7,420 nucleotides of DNA from Eggerthellales bacterium UBA948 (GTDB lineage Bacteria > Actinomycetota > Coriobacteriia > Coriobacteriales > UBA8131), in contig DBCW01000139.1 in NCBI GenBank assembly GCA_002293265.1, positions 1 through 7,420 of the forward strand. Direction: 5' to 3'. How positions within the stretch are numbered: position 1 is the stretch's first letter; each line of letters opens with the position of its first letter. A model generated the notes under the pieces. That model worked only from the letters and a program-made list of their open reading frames with translations, made no database searches and was not told the origin of the DNA. Position numbers and translations under genes: made by a program. Shown piece by piece: positions 1-4,513 of the stretch.

Positions 1-11
1 TTGGTGCTCAT
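1..11 (-). CDS. Possible divergent gene start, leaving the window
   Basis: On the minus strand an ATG at 11-9 begins Met-Ser-Thr and runs off the left edge. It is preceded by AAAGGAGC (complement of 15-22), a good Shine-Dalgarno about four bases from the ATG. Nothing can be said of the product from three codons. DUF1016 nucleases such as the rightward neighbour often sit beside type I restriction-modification genes, but nothing visible here shows that. The call rests only on the ribosome binding site plus start. Confidence 0.3.
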
Positions 12-135
12 AGTGCTCCTTTCGTGCAAAGTTGATAGGTTGTCGAAGTGAAGAACGATGGCATGGTTACGACATGGGAACCTCCTATAACATAGTTTCG
101 GATGCTAGCGTTTCTAACGCTTATCTAAGATGCGG

Positions 136-164
136 TTATATGCAGTAAGGTGATGGGGTAAAAT
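136..164 (+). promoter_or_regulatory. Weak candidate promoter for the nuclease gene
   Basis: TAAAAT at 159-164 matches the -10 consensus in five of six bases. TTATAT at 136-141 lies 17 bases upstream but matches the -35 consensus in only three of six. It would give a leader of about 55 bases before the GTG start. On the opposite strand TATAAC (complement of 135-140) could serve a leftward promoter, so the two may overlap. This is inference from spacing and consensus only. Confidence 0.25.
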
Positions 165-228
165 TGAGGCACAGCCACCCGGAGACGGAATCACCCGAAT
201 TGTTGGTGGCCAGGAAAAGAGGTCTTTC

Positions 229-1287
229 GTGCTGTTGAACAACAACGAGTACCTTCAGGTTGCAAAAGACATAAAGCTGCACATTCGCGCAGCAAGGCAG
301 CGCGCTGTATCGCAGGCCTACGGCGAACTATCGAATCTTTACTGGAACATCGGAAAGATCATCAACGAGCACTCTGAATGGGGCAGTAAGTTCATCGACA
401 ATCTGTCATTTGACATCAAACAGGAATTTCCCGAAACATCGGGATATTCGGTTCGCAATCTCAAATACATGGCAAAGTTCGCCCGTACCTACCCCGACAT
501 CACAATTGTGCAACGCAGCGTTGCACAATTACCGTGGCGTCACAACATCGCTTTGATGGAAAAGGTGAAAGACCCCGAGCAACGCGAATGGTATGCAAAG
601 CAGACTCTTGAAAACGGTTGGTCACGGGATATCCTCGTGCTTCAGATTGAATCGGACTTATATGGAAGACAAGCCCTGTCCGATAAGACTACAAACTATG
701 GCAGTCGTTTGCCCGACCCCCAAAGTGATCTGGCGATACAGACCCTCAAAGACCCCTACCTCTTCGACTTTATCGAAAGCAAAGCAAAGATGCGTGAAAG
801 AGAAATCGAGTCTCAGCTGGTTTCAAACATTACCAAGCTACTCTTGGAACTCGGTACGGGGTTTGCCTATGTAGGCAACCAATACCAGTTAGTGGTGGAA
901 GGCGAAGACTTCTACATCGACTTGTTGTTTTGGCATCTAAAACTCAGGTGTTTTGTGGTTATTGAGCTGAAAGCCGGTGAATTCAAACCAGAGTATGCAG
1001 GTAAGCTGAACTTCTATGTTTCTGCTGTAGATGACCTGCTTAAAGGCGAGCGCGATAATCCCACTATCGGCATCTTGCTCTGCCGCGACAAGAGAGGCTT
1101 AATTGCAGAATACGCACTCAAAGATATTGATAAGCCTATCGGCGTTAGCGAGTACAAGCTGCTCAATACCTTACCCAAAGAATATGAGAGCCTTTTGCCA
1201 ACAGCCGAAGACATCATGAGTCGAATAGACATGGATGAAATTGATGAAGAGGGTGCAAATGATCACCTGGGCAGCGCCGAAGACTGA
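229..1287 (+). CDS. DUF1016/YhcG-family PDDEXK nuclease
   Basis: This is a full-length member (352 aa) of the DUF1016 family, which has an N-terminal DNA-binding-type helical domain and a C-terminal PD-(D/E)XK nuclease domain. Residues about 8-150 form the N-terminal part, with the family motif LPWRHN at 101-106 and a W-rich YWNIGKII segment near 38-45. The nuclease core is about 175-320: the acidic residue is D231 in FYIDLLF, the E-x-K pair is E246 and K248 in VVIELKAG, and a conserved EYAGKLNFYV helix follows. All expected catalytic residues are present, so it should be active. The GTG start is supported by AAAAGAGG at 215-222, six bases upstream. Family members occur alone or beside type I restriction-modification genes and are thought to act on DNA in defence or repair; the substrate here is not shown. 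The gene stands alone, convergent with the cupin gene. Confidence 0.9.
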   Translation: MLLNNNEYLQVAKDIKLHIRAARQRAVSQAYGELSNLYWNIGKIINEHSEWGSKFIDNLSFDIKQEFPETSGYSVRNLKYMAKFARTYPDITIVQRSVAQLPWRHNIALMEKVKDPEQREWYAKQTLENGWSRDILVLQIESDLYGRQALSDKTTNYGSRLPDPQSDLAIQTLKDPYLFDFIESKAKMREREIESQLVSNITKLLLELGTGFAYVGNQYQLVVEGEDFYIDLLFWHLKLRCFVVIELKAGEFKPEYAGKLNFYVSAVDDLLKGERDNPTIGILLCRDKRGLIAEYALKDIDKPIGVSEYKLLNTLPKEYESLLPTAEDIMSRIDMDEIDEEGANDHLGSAED

Positions 1288-1308
1288 TTGCAAGTCGCTT
1301 TCTTTTTT
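1282..1308 (+). terminator. Weak terminator-like hairpin after the nuclease gene
   Basis: GACT (1282-1285) and AGTC (1293-1296) form a short stem overlapping the stop codon, followed by a T-rich run with six Ts at 1303-1308. The stem is only four pairs, extendable by a bulged GC pair, so intrinsic termination would be inefficient. The long palindrome further on may contribute. Confidence 0.25.
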
Positions 1309-1364
1309 GTGCAAACACCACGCGGTGTCAGTGCGAGGTTGTCTTGAACTGCTGTTTTGTAGAA

Positions 1365-1374
1365 ATCCTATAAG
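1365..1374 (+). repeat. Direct repeat ATCCTATAAG, left copy
   Basis: ATCCTATAAG occurs here and again at 1514-1523, in the same orientation, on either side of the long palindrome at 1385-1511. A second pair lies further out: ACCACGCGGTGTC (1317-1329) and ACCACACGGTGTC (1533-1545), 12 of 13 identical. The 10-bp pair looks like a target-site duplication, but the palindrome does not start at a symmetrical distance from the two copies (10 bases on the left, 2 on the right). Confidence 0.55.
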
Positions 1375-1384
1375 ACCATTACTA

Positions 1385-1511
1385 CCAGGCTTCCTCTGAG
1401 CGTTCATCTTGGCATTCAAAGCATTCCTCGCCTTCGGACACGCACTTAAGTGCGCTTACCTCAGTCGAGTCATGCTTTTCAAGCCAATCTGAACGCTCAG
1501 AGAAACCCTGG
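1385..1511. repeat. 127-bp imperfect palindrome with 9-bp mismatch period
   Basis: The two halves pair from CCAGG (1385-1389) with CCTGG (1507-1511) inward to an exact 14-bp palindrome CGCACTTAAGTGCG (1441-1454). I count 41 pairs in the outer register plus 5-7 at the tip. The longest run is CTCTGAGCGTTCA (1394-1406) with TGAACGCTCAGAG (1490-1502). The mismatches are mostly symmetrical. TC faces TC at 1407, 1416, 1425 and 1434 on the left arm and at 1488, 1479, 1470 and 1461 on the right, a strict 9-base interval. It lies between convergent genes. It could be a non-autonomous mobile element, a structured RNA, or a bidirectional transcription barrier. No recognised family fits. Confidence 0.8.
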
Positions 1512-1513
1512 AG

Positions 1514-1523
1514 ATCCTATAAG
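1514..1523 (+). repeat. Direct repeat ATCCTATAAG, right copy
   Basis: This is the right partner of the identical 10-mer at 1365-1374. It begins two bases after the palindrome ends. The sequence is itself nearly self-complementary (CYTATARG core), so the pair could also extend the palindrome loosely. Confidence 0.55.
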
Positions 1524-1547
1524 GCAACCACAACCACACGGTGTCCG

Positions 1548-1573
1548 AAAAACCTTTCTGAGCAGGGGTTTTC
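1548..1573 (-). terminator. Terminator of the cupin gene, possibly bidirectional
   Basis: On the minus strand, AAAACC (complement of 1567-1572) pairs with GGTTTT (complement of 1549-1554) around a 12-base loop, and the transcript then has five Ts (complement of 1548-1552). It lies about 35 bases past the cupin stop. On the plus strand the same stem is followed by a T-rich stretch, so it could also stop transcription coming from the nuclease side. Confidence 0.55.
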
Positions 1574-1605
1574 TTCATTTTCTGAATAGGTTTTACCCTC
1601 GAATG

Positions 1606-1938
1606 CTATTGCTGCACTATGACGGCAAAAAACTCTAGGTCTTGGTTGCTGTTGTTTATCAGACTGTGAGAGTGTCCTTTTGGGCAGTAGTGGCAAACTC
1701 CTGCCTGAATATCTTTATGCTCATCATCATAGATTGCTTTTCCGCATCCCTTTACGATGTAGACAATTTCGCTGTCATTTTCATGTTTATGAAATCCGAT
1801 TGAGGCTCCGGACTCCAAGCGATTGTACATAATTCGGTTATTTAAATCGTCAGTAAATGCTTTTGAGTTAGTATCTTTTTCTCCACCGCGAAAATTCTTC
1901 AATACAGCTTCTTCTATTTGGCTAAAATCAATAATCAT
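1606..1938 (-). CDS. Small single-domain cupin protein
   Basis: This is a 110-residue protein that is essentially one cupin beta-barrel. Cupin motif 1, G(X)5HXH(X)4E(X)6G, is matched exactly by G44, H50, H52, E57 and G64. Motif 2, G(X)5PXG(X)2H(X)3N, is matched by G80, P86, G88, H91 and N95. H50, H52, E57 and H91 would bind a metal ion. Such small cupins act as isomerases, dioxygenases or small-molecule sensors, and the ligand cannot be told from sequence. I chose the ATG at 1938 because GGGAGGT (complement of 1945-1951) lies six bases upstream; an upstream in-frame extension to 2118 lacks such a site and would run through the promoter. The gene is intact, monocistronic, and has its own promoter and terminator. 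Confidence 0.88.
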   Translation of the reverse strand: MIIDFSQIEEAVLKNFRGGEKDTNSKAFTDDLNNRIMYNRLESGASIGFHKHENDSEIVYIVKGCGKAIYDDEHKDIQAGVCHYCPKGHSHSLINNSNQDLEFFAVIVQQ

Positions 1939-1975
1939 AATTTGACCTCCCAAAGTATGGACACTATTTATCGAT

Positions 1976-2004
1976 ATTATTTTGTCTGCAGGAGCCACCG
2001 CCAA
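1976..2004 (-). promoter_or_regulatory. Candidate promoter of the cupin gene
   Basis: On the minus strand, TTGGCG (complement of 1999-2004, four of six against TTGACA) is separated by 17 bases from AATAAT (complement of 1976-1981, five of six against TATAAT). The transcript would start about 30 bases before the cupin ATG. Confidence 0.45.
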
Positions 2005-2014
2005 GAGAAGCGCA

Positions 2015-2031
2015 ACTACGCGCCACGTAGT
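2015..2031. promoter_or_regulatory. Inverted repeat upstream of the cupin promoter
   Basis: ACTACG (2015-2020) and CGTAGT (2026-2031) form a perfect 6-bp inverted repeat around CGCCA. It lies ten bases upstream of the proposed cupin -35 box, in the region between the divergent cupin and lipoprotein genes. It could be a regulator binding site for either gene; no regulator is identified. Confidence 0.3.
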
Positions 2032-2163
2032 AAAGGTGTTAATCCTGACACTTTCGCTCATTGTATATGCAATTAGCTTAGTATTGGTGAGAAAAGTGGG
2101 GTATTTTTTGCATAACATAACGCATCAAAGTCCTCTGTATGGTGCGTGTATAGGGAGGTCAGC

Positions 2164-2415
2164 ATGAACAGAGCAGTACTTGTCATCATGGTCACAATTC
2201 TGATGGTTACGCTTGGTGGTTGCAACAATCAAGACAATAAGAGTGCACAAACTTCATCAGCACAGCAAAGAATATCTGATCTCAAAGACACTTCGGCACC
2301 GACAGAAACACCTGCGCCTCAAGAGACTACGTCGCAGAAATCGTCTGAAGAACAAGGCGGACGTGGCGAACAACCTAGCGTTACCCCACAAAAGGAAGTC
2401 TGGCGTTATGTCTAA
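2164..2415 (+). CDS. Short lipoprotein overlapping the sensor kinase
   Basis: This 83-residue protein has a type II (lipoprotein) signal peptide: a basic residue at position 3, a hydrophobic core over about 4-17, and lipobox LGGC with C20 as the lipidated cysteine. The 64-residue mature part is rich in Ser, Thr, Pro, Gln and Glu, with no recognisable domain, so it looks like a flexible surface linker. The ATG at 2164 follows AGGGAGGT (2152-2159). The stop codon overlaps the kinase start by eight bases, so the two are translationally coupled and the lipoprotein may have been an accessory to the kinase. A longer ancestral lipoprotein cut down to its linker is also possible. Confidence 0.65.
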   Translation: MNRAVLVIMVTILMVTLGGCNNQDNKSAQTSSAQQRISDLKDTSAPTETPAPQETTSQKSSEEQGGRGEQPSVTPQKEVWRYV

Positions 2416-3181
2416 CGTGGGCGAAAAACGTACTTCACCGATGCGTCAGTTAATTAACTTGTTCTTTTCTGAGCAGCTAGATTTTCGTGTTAGGCTGTTT
2501 CACGTACTTGCCATAGGCGGAACACTGATCAGTTTTAGCACCGGTATAGTGGCTGTGCTAAATAATGCCGATTTGTTTAACATCGCCATGAACTTTCTCG
2601 CCGCTGCCCTGTCTTTTACCATCTTGATGTTTTCTGTGCGAACCGGGCGCTATCAGCTTTGTTACTTCCTCACGATTGTCTTCATTTTTATAGGCATCTT
2701 CCCCATTCTATTTTTTACATCAGGTGGATATCATGATGGTATGCCATCGTTTTTTGTGTTTGCTGTTGTGTTTACTATCTTTATGCTTGAGGGTAAAAGA
2801 GCAATAATTCTTTCAACTATAGAAATTTTACTATATGCATCTCTCTGCATTGTCGCCTATCATAATCCTGAGTGGGTGATCTCATTTGAACAAGAACAGG
2901 AAGTTTTGATTGACACTATTATAGGTATAGTTACAGTCAGTATCGTCTTGGGAATATGCTTATTTATTCACTTTCGCCTATACAATCAGCAGCAGAAAAA
3001 ACTTGACGAGCAAAATGCTGTGCTCGCTGAGATCAGTCAAAGAAAATCTGAGTTCCTCTCAAATGCATCGCATGAGATGCGCACACCGCTGACAGTAATC
3101 TCGGTTAATGTGCAAACCGTCATGGAGGTATTAGATGATATGGGAGTAGTTATGAAAAAGTATGGAAAGCTCCGCTCATAA
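2408..3181 (+). pseudogene. Sensor histidine kinase, truncated after the H-box
   Basis: This 257-residue fragment has about six membrane helices (roughly 28-51, 56-77, 84-104, 114-128, 132-151 and 169-188), then a coiled-coil linker (190-212) rich in Gln, Lys and Glu, then the phospho-acceptor motif SHEMRTPLTV with H222. An intact kinase of this class continues for about 200 residues with the second dimerisation helix and the HATPase_c domain (N, G1, F and G2 boxes). None of that is present: the frame ends at TAA 3179-3181, directly in remains of a response regulator. It cannot phosphorylate itself. It might still dimerise in the membrane. The ATG at 2408 overlaps the lipoprotein end (ATGTCTAA), with AAGGAAG at 2392-2398 as a distant ribosome binding site. 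The upstream open frame back to 2213 is the out-of-frame lipoprotein gene. Confidence 0.85.
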
Positions 3182-3293
3182 ATGATAGGCAGGCTTTAAG
3201 AGTGCAATTTTGCGGATACGCAAGAAGTTAAATGGCTCAGGTTACACGATCGCTACACAACGCTTTGAAGGATACGTATTTGAGCAGGAATAA
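3151..3293 (+). pseudogene. C-terminal remnant of a winged-helix response regulator
   Basis: Two adjoining reading frames together spell the end of an OmpR-type DNA-binding domain. In the frame of 3151-3201 the sequence gives YEKVWKAPLINDRQAL. From about 3195 the next frame gives KSAILRIRKKLNGSGY, then TIATQRFEGYVFEQE and a TAA at 3291-3293. These are the recognition-helix and wing elements typical of the family (RIRKKL, then a GY wing). The receiver domain and the first part of the winged helix are missing. The kinase reading frame runs across the start of this remnant in a third frame, so an internal deletion joined kinase to regulator. One base is missing near 3196-3200 (GCTTTAAGAG, where GCTTTAAAGAG would restore the frame). 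It is non-functional. Confidence 0.8.
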
Positions 3294-3310
3294 CAGCTGA
3301 AGCATTAATT

Positions 3311-3339
3311 TTGACACCTTCGTGTTTTGCATATGTAAA
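3311..3339 (+). promoter_or_regulatory. Promoter for the InlB-type repeat gene
   Basis: A perfect TTGACA at 3311-3316 is followed, 17 bases on, by TGTAAA (3334-3339), four of six against TATAAT. Transcription would start near 3346, giving a leader of under 40 bases before the GTG at 3384. Confidence 0.5.
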
Positions 3340-3383
3340 CCGCTTAGTATAGGTTGCGCGTGAAAAAATACCGAAGGGATTGT

Positions 3384-4057
3384 GTGCTCATAAAGGCAAA
3401 ACTAACAGACAGAGTGCTTTTCTTTTTATTGACGATATGTCTCATGTTTACCGTCCTTCCACTCACAGCGCTAGCAAACTCCTACACAATAACCTTTAAC
3501 TCCAAAGGCGGCAGTAAGATATCTTCCCTCAAAGGTAAGTACGATTCAGCAATCCCACTCCCGTCAAAGAAACCCACTAAAAAAAATTTGTATTTGCCGG
3601 ATGGTATCTCAATAGCGCCGACTCCATATCTGCAGAGGGCAAGCTGGTATATGTCAACATGACACTGTACGCCAAATGGGCAAAAAAACAAGTGCCGCCC
3701 AATGTCACGATAGCTAAAGGTTCAACGTACAGAAAGGCTACAGACTGGGGCGATTCGTCGAAACGTCTTGCCTTTGTTGAGACCACCTTAAAATTTAGCA
3801 AAGCCGGAACATATACCATAGAGCACGATTTGCGTAGCGGCAGTAACAAAAAAATGTCTAAGGTCTTTAAGCGCACTGTTAAAGCAGGAGAAACCGTGCC
3901 CATATCGCTCATCTTCACACTGTACAACAAGAAGGTTGGCTCTTGTAACTACTATCTTAAGATCACAGATTCTTCAAGCAAGACTCAACACTTGAAGAGC
4001 TACAAAATACCATGGCATCTTAGCGACATTGGCACAGATATGTCGGTGGAGAATTAA
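3384..4057 (+). pseudogene. Secreted InlB-type repeat protein, frameshifted
   Basis: Restoring one base gives a 224-residue exported protein. A Sec signal peptide covers 1-31 (hydrophobic core VLFFLLTICLMFTVLPL, cleavage after A29-L-A31). An InlB B-repeat (Flg_new, Listeria-Bacteroides repeat) spans about 34-100, from YTITFNSKGG through FVFAGWYLN to MTLYAKWA. The remaining 120 residues are beta-rich and unrecognised, with no LPXTG anchor. The break is at codon 68: the tract at 3579-3586 has eight As, and the first frame continues into nonsense to a TGA at 3660-3662, while FAGWY is read one frame over from 3587. A ninth A would repair it. I prefer GTG 3384 (AAGGGA at 3374-3379) over TTG 3354 or GTG 3360. 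It may be a true mutation, a slippage-corrected gene, or a homopolymer sequencing error. Confidence 0.82.
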
Positions 4058-4084
4058 GCCATGTAACTGCAGACACGAAGTGAC

Positions 4085-4102
4085 TAGACTGTCATAAGTC
4101 TA
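4085..4102 (+). other. Small hairpin after the repeat protein gene
   Basis: TAGACT (4085-4090) and AGTCTA (4097-4102) form a 6-bp stem around GTCATA, 28 bases after the repeat protein stop. No T-run follows, so it is a poor intrinsic terminator and may only be incidental. Confidence 0.25.
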
Positions 4103-4119
4103 TGCACACACGCCAGATT

Positions 4120-4199
4120 GTCATTCCCGCTAAAGCGGGAATCCATAATGAGCCGTTATTGCTTACGTAAAACTAGATTCCCGCCTTTGCGGGAATGAC
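4120..4199. mobile_element. MITE-like element of paired ATTCCCGC hairpins
   Basis: Two hairpins, ATTCCCGC-TAAA-GCGGGAAT (4123-4142) and ATTCCCGC-CTTT-GCGGGAAT (4177-4196), lie in inverted orientation. The outer 24-base arms, beginning GTCATTCCCGC and ending GCGGGAATGAC, match in 22 positions when one is reverse-complemented. The 32-bp centre is unrelated. Repeats with this GTCATTCCCGC core are dispersed in many bacterial genomes, including dRS3-type ATTCCC-N8-GGGAAT repeats in Neisseria. The element codes for nothing and would be moved, if at all, by a transposase elsewhere. It lies upstream of the second lipoprotein gene. The stems could also act as a bidirectional transcription barrier. Confidence 0.8.
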
Positions 4200-4260
4200 A
4201 GAGGGGATTGCGGGGGTTGAAGGGGTGGCAGAATGGATTGCGAGGGTGACAGAACGAGAC
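4195..4260 (+). repeat. G-rich degenerate direct repeats beside the element
   Basis: A unit of the form RTGRCAGARNGGATTGCG occurs at 4195 and 4225 (17 of 22 bases equal over the longer unit) and partly again at 4246 (GTGACAGAACGAGA). The spacing is 30 and then 21 bases. The first unit begins inside the right hairpin end, so the array appears to be a partial multiplication of the element's right flank. Confidence 0.6.
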
Positions 4261-4286
4261 TTTCAGGCACTGTATGGAGAAAGAAC

Positions 4287-4490
4287 ATGATTAAAACCAT
4301 AAGAAGCGGTAATGCCCCGGTTAAAATAATAGCCTTTGCAACAACACTTGCTCATTGCTTTATCTTGACCGCCTGCAACAATAAACAGGCTGAGACCATA
4401 AGTTCAAAAACACAGCCGGAAATCACAAACGAGAAGAAAGATGTTGCCGAGTTAGCAAAAAAGCAGCTAGTATGGCAGCAACATGCGTAG
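4287..4490 (+). CDS. Very short lipoprotein, possibly truncated
   Basis: This 67-residue protein has a lipoprotein signal peptide: basic N-terminus (K3, R6, K13), hydrophobic stretch about 14-27, lipobox LTAC with C30. The mature part is only 38 residues, polar, with no domain I recognise. I chose the ATG at 4287 because GGAGA (4276-4280) lies six bases upstream; the in-frame extension to 4233 lies within the repeat tail. Like the lipoprotein at 2164 it begins Cys-Asn-Asn after processing, but the two share no other clear likeness. It may be the stub of a longer lipoprotein. It is convergent with the regulator gene, 23 bases away. Confidence 0.55.
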   Translation: MIKTIRSGNAPVKIIAFATTLAHCFILTACNNKQAETISSKTQPEITNEKKDVAELAKKQLVWQQHA

Positions 4491-4513
4491 TCATTTTAGA
4501 CGATCTTCACACC

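Larger units (their letters stand above)
1..228. other. Non-coding stretch before the nuclease gene
   Basis: I see no gene of convincing length in this stretch. It holds a perfect 6-bp inverted repeat AGCGTT/AACGCT with a 3-base loop at 107-121, and a longer-range pair GCCACC (174-179) / GGTGGC (205-210) just before the nuclease start. On the minus strand there is a consensus Shine-Dalgarno AGGAGGT (complement of 80-86) that leads only into ATG-TCG-TAA (75-67). The arrangement suits a divergent promoter region between the left-edge gene and the nuclease. Confidence 0.4.

Noticed and set aside
1385..1511. An integron attC site or a retron RNA.
   Set aside because: No GTTRRRY/RYYYAAC core sites at the ends and no integrase or reverse transcriptase gene in the window.
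1374..1589. A 71-codon open frame across the palindrome in which serine recurs every third codon.
   Set aside because: It has no start codon or ribosome binding site. The serine rhythm is simply the 9-base TC period of the palindrome read in one frame.
1939..2118. A 60-residue N-terminal extension of the cupin protein.
   Set aside because: The ATG at 1938 has a near-perfect ribosome binding site and the extension would run through the proposed promoter and the inverted repeat.
1982..2167. A 61-codon frame with a hydrophobic stretch (near LILTLSLIVYAISLVLV) ending in an ATGA overlap with the lipoprotein start.
   Set aside because: It starts only at a TTG with no ribosome binding site, overlaps the cupin promoter, and has no recognisable family. 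A tiny membrane protein cannot be fully excluded.
2213..2407. A 65-residue N-terminal extension of the histidine kinase, rich in Arg, Lys and His.
   Set aside because: It is the lipoprotein gene read out of frame; the biased composition reflects that. The ATG at 2408 gives a normal kinase N-terminus.
3659..4057. An independent 132-residue gene starting at the ATGA that overlaps the first frame's stop.
   Set aside because: It would begin in the middle of the InlB-type repeat domain (TLYAKWA end). The sequence just upstream in the same frame continues the domain back to the A8 tract, so it is the second half of one broken gene. Reinitiation at the ATGA is possible but would not make a sensible protein.
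4120..4199. A two-repeat CRISPR array with a 32-34 bp spacer.
   Set aside because: The two copies are inverted relative to each other, there are only two, and no cas gene is near.
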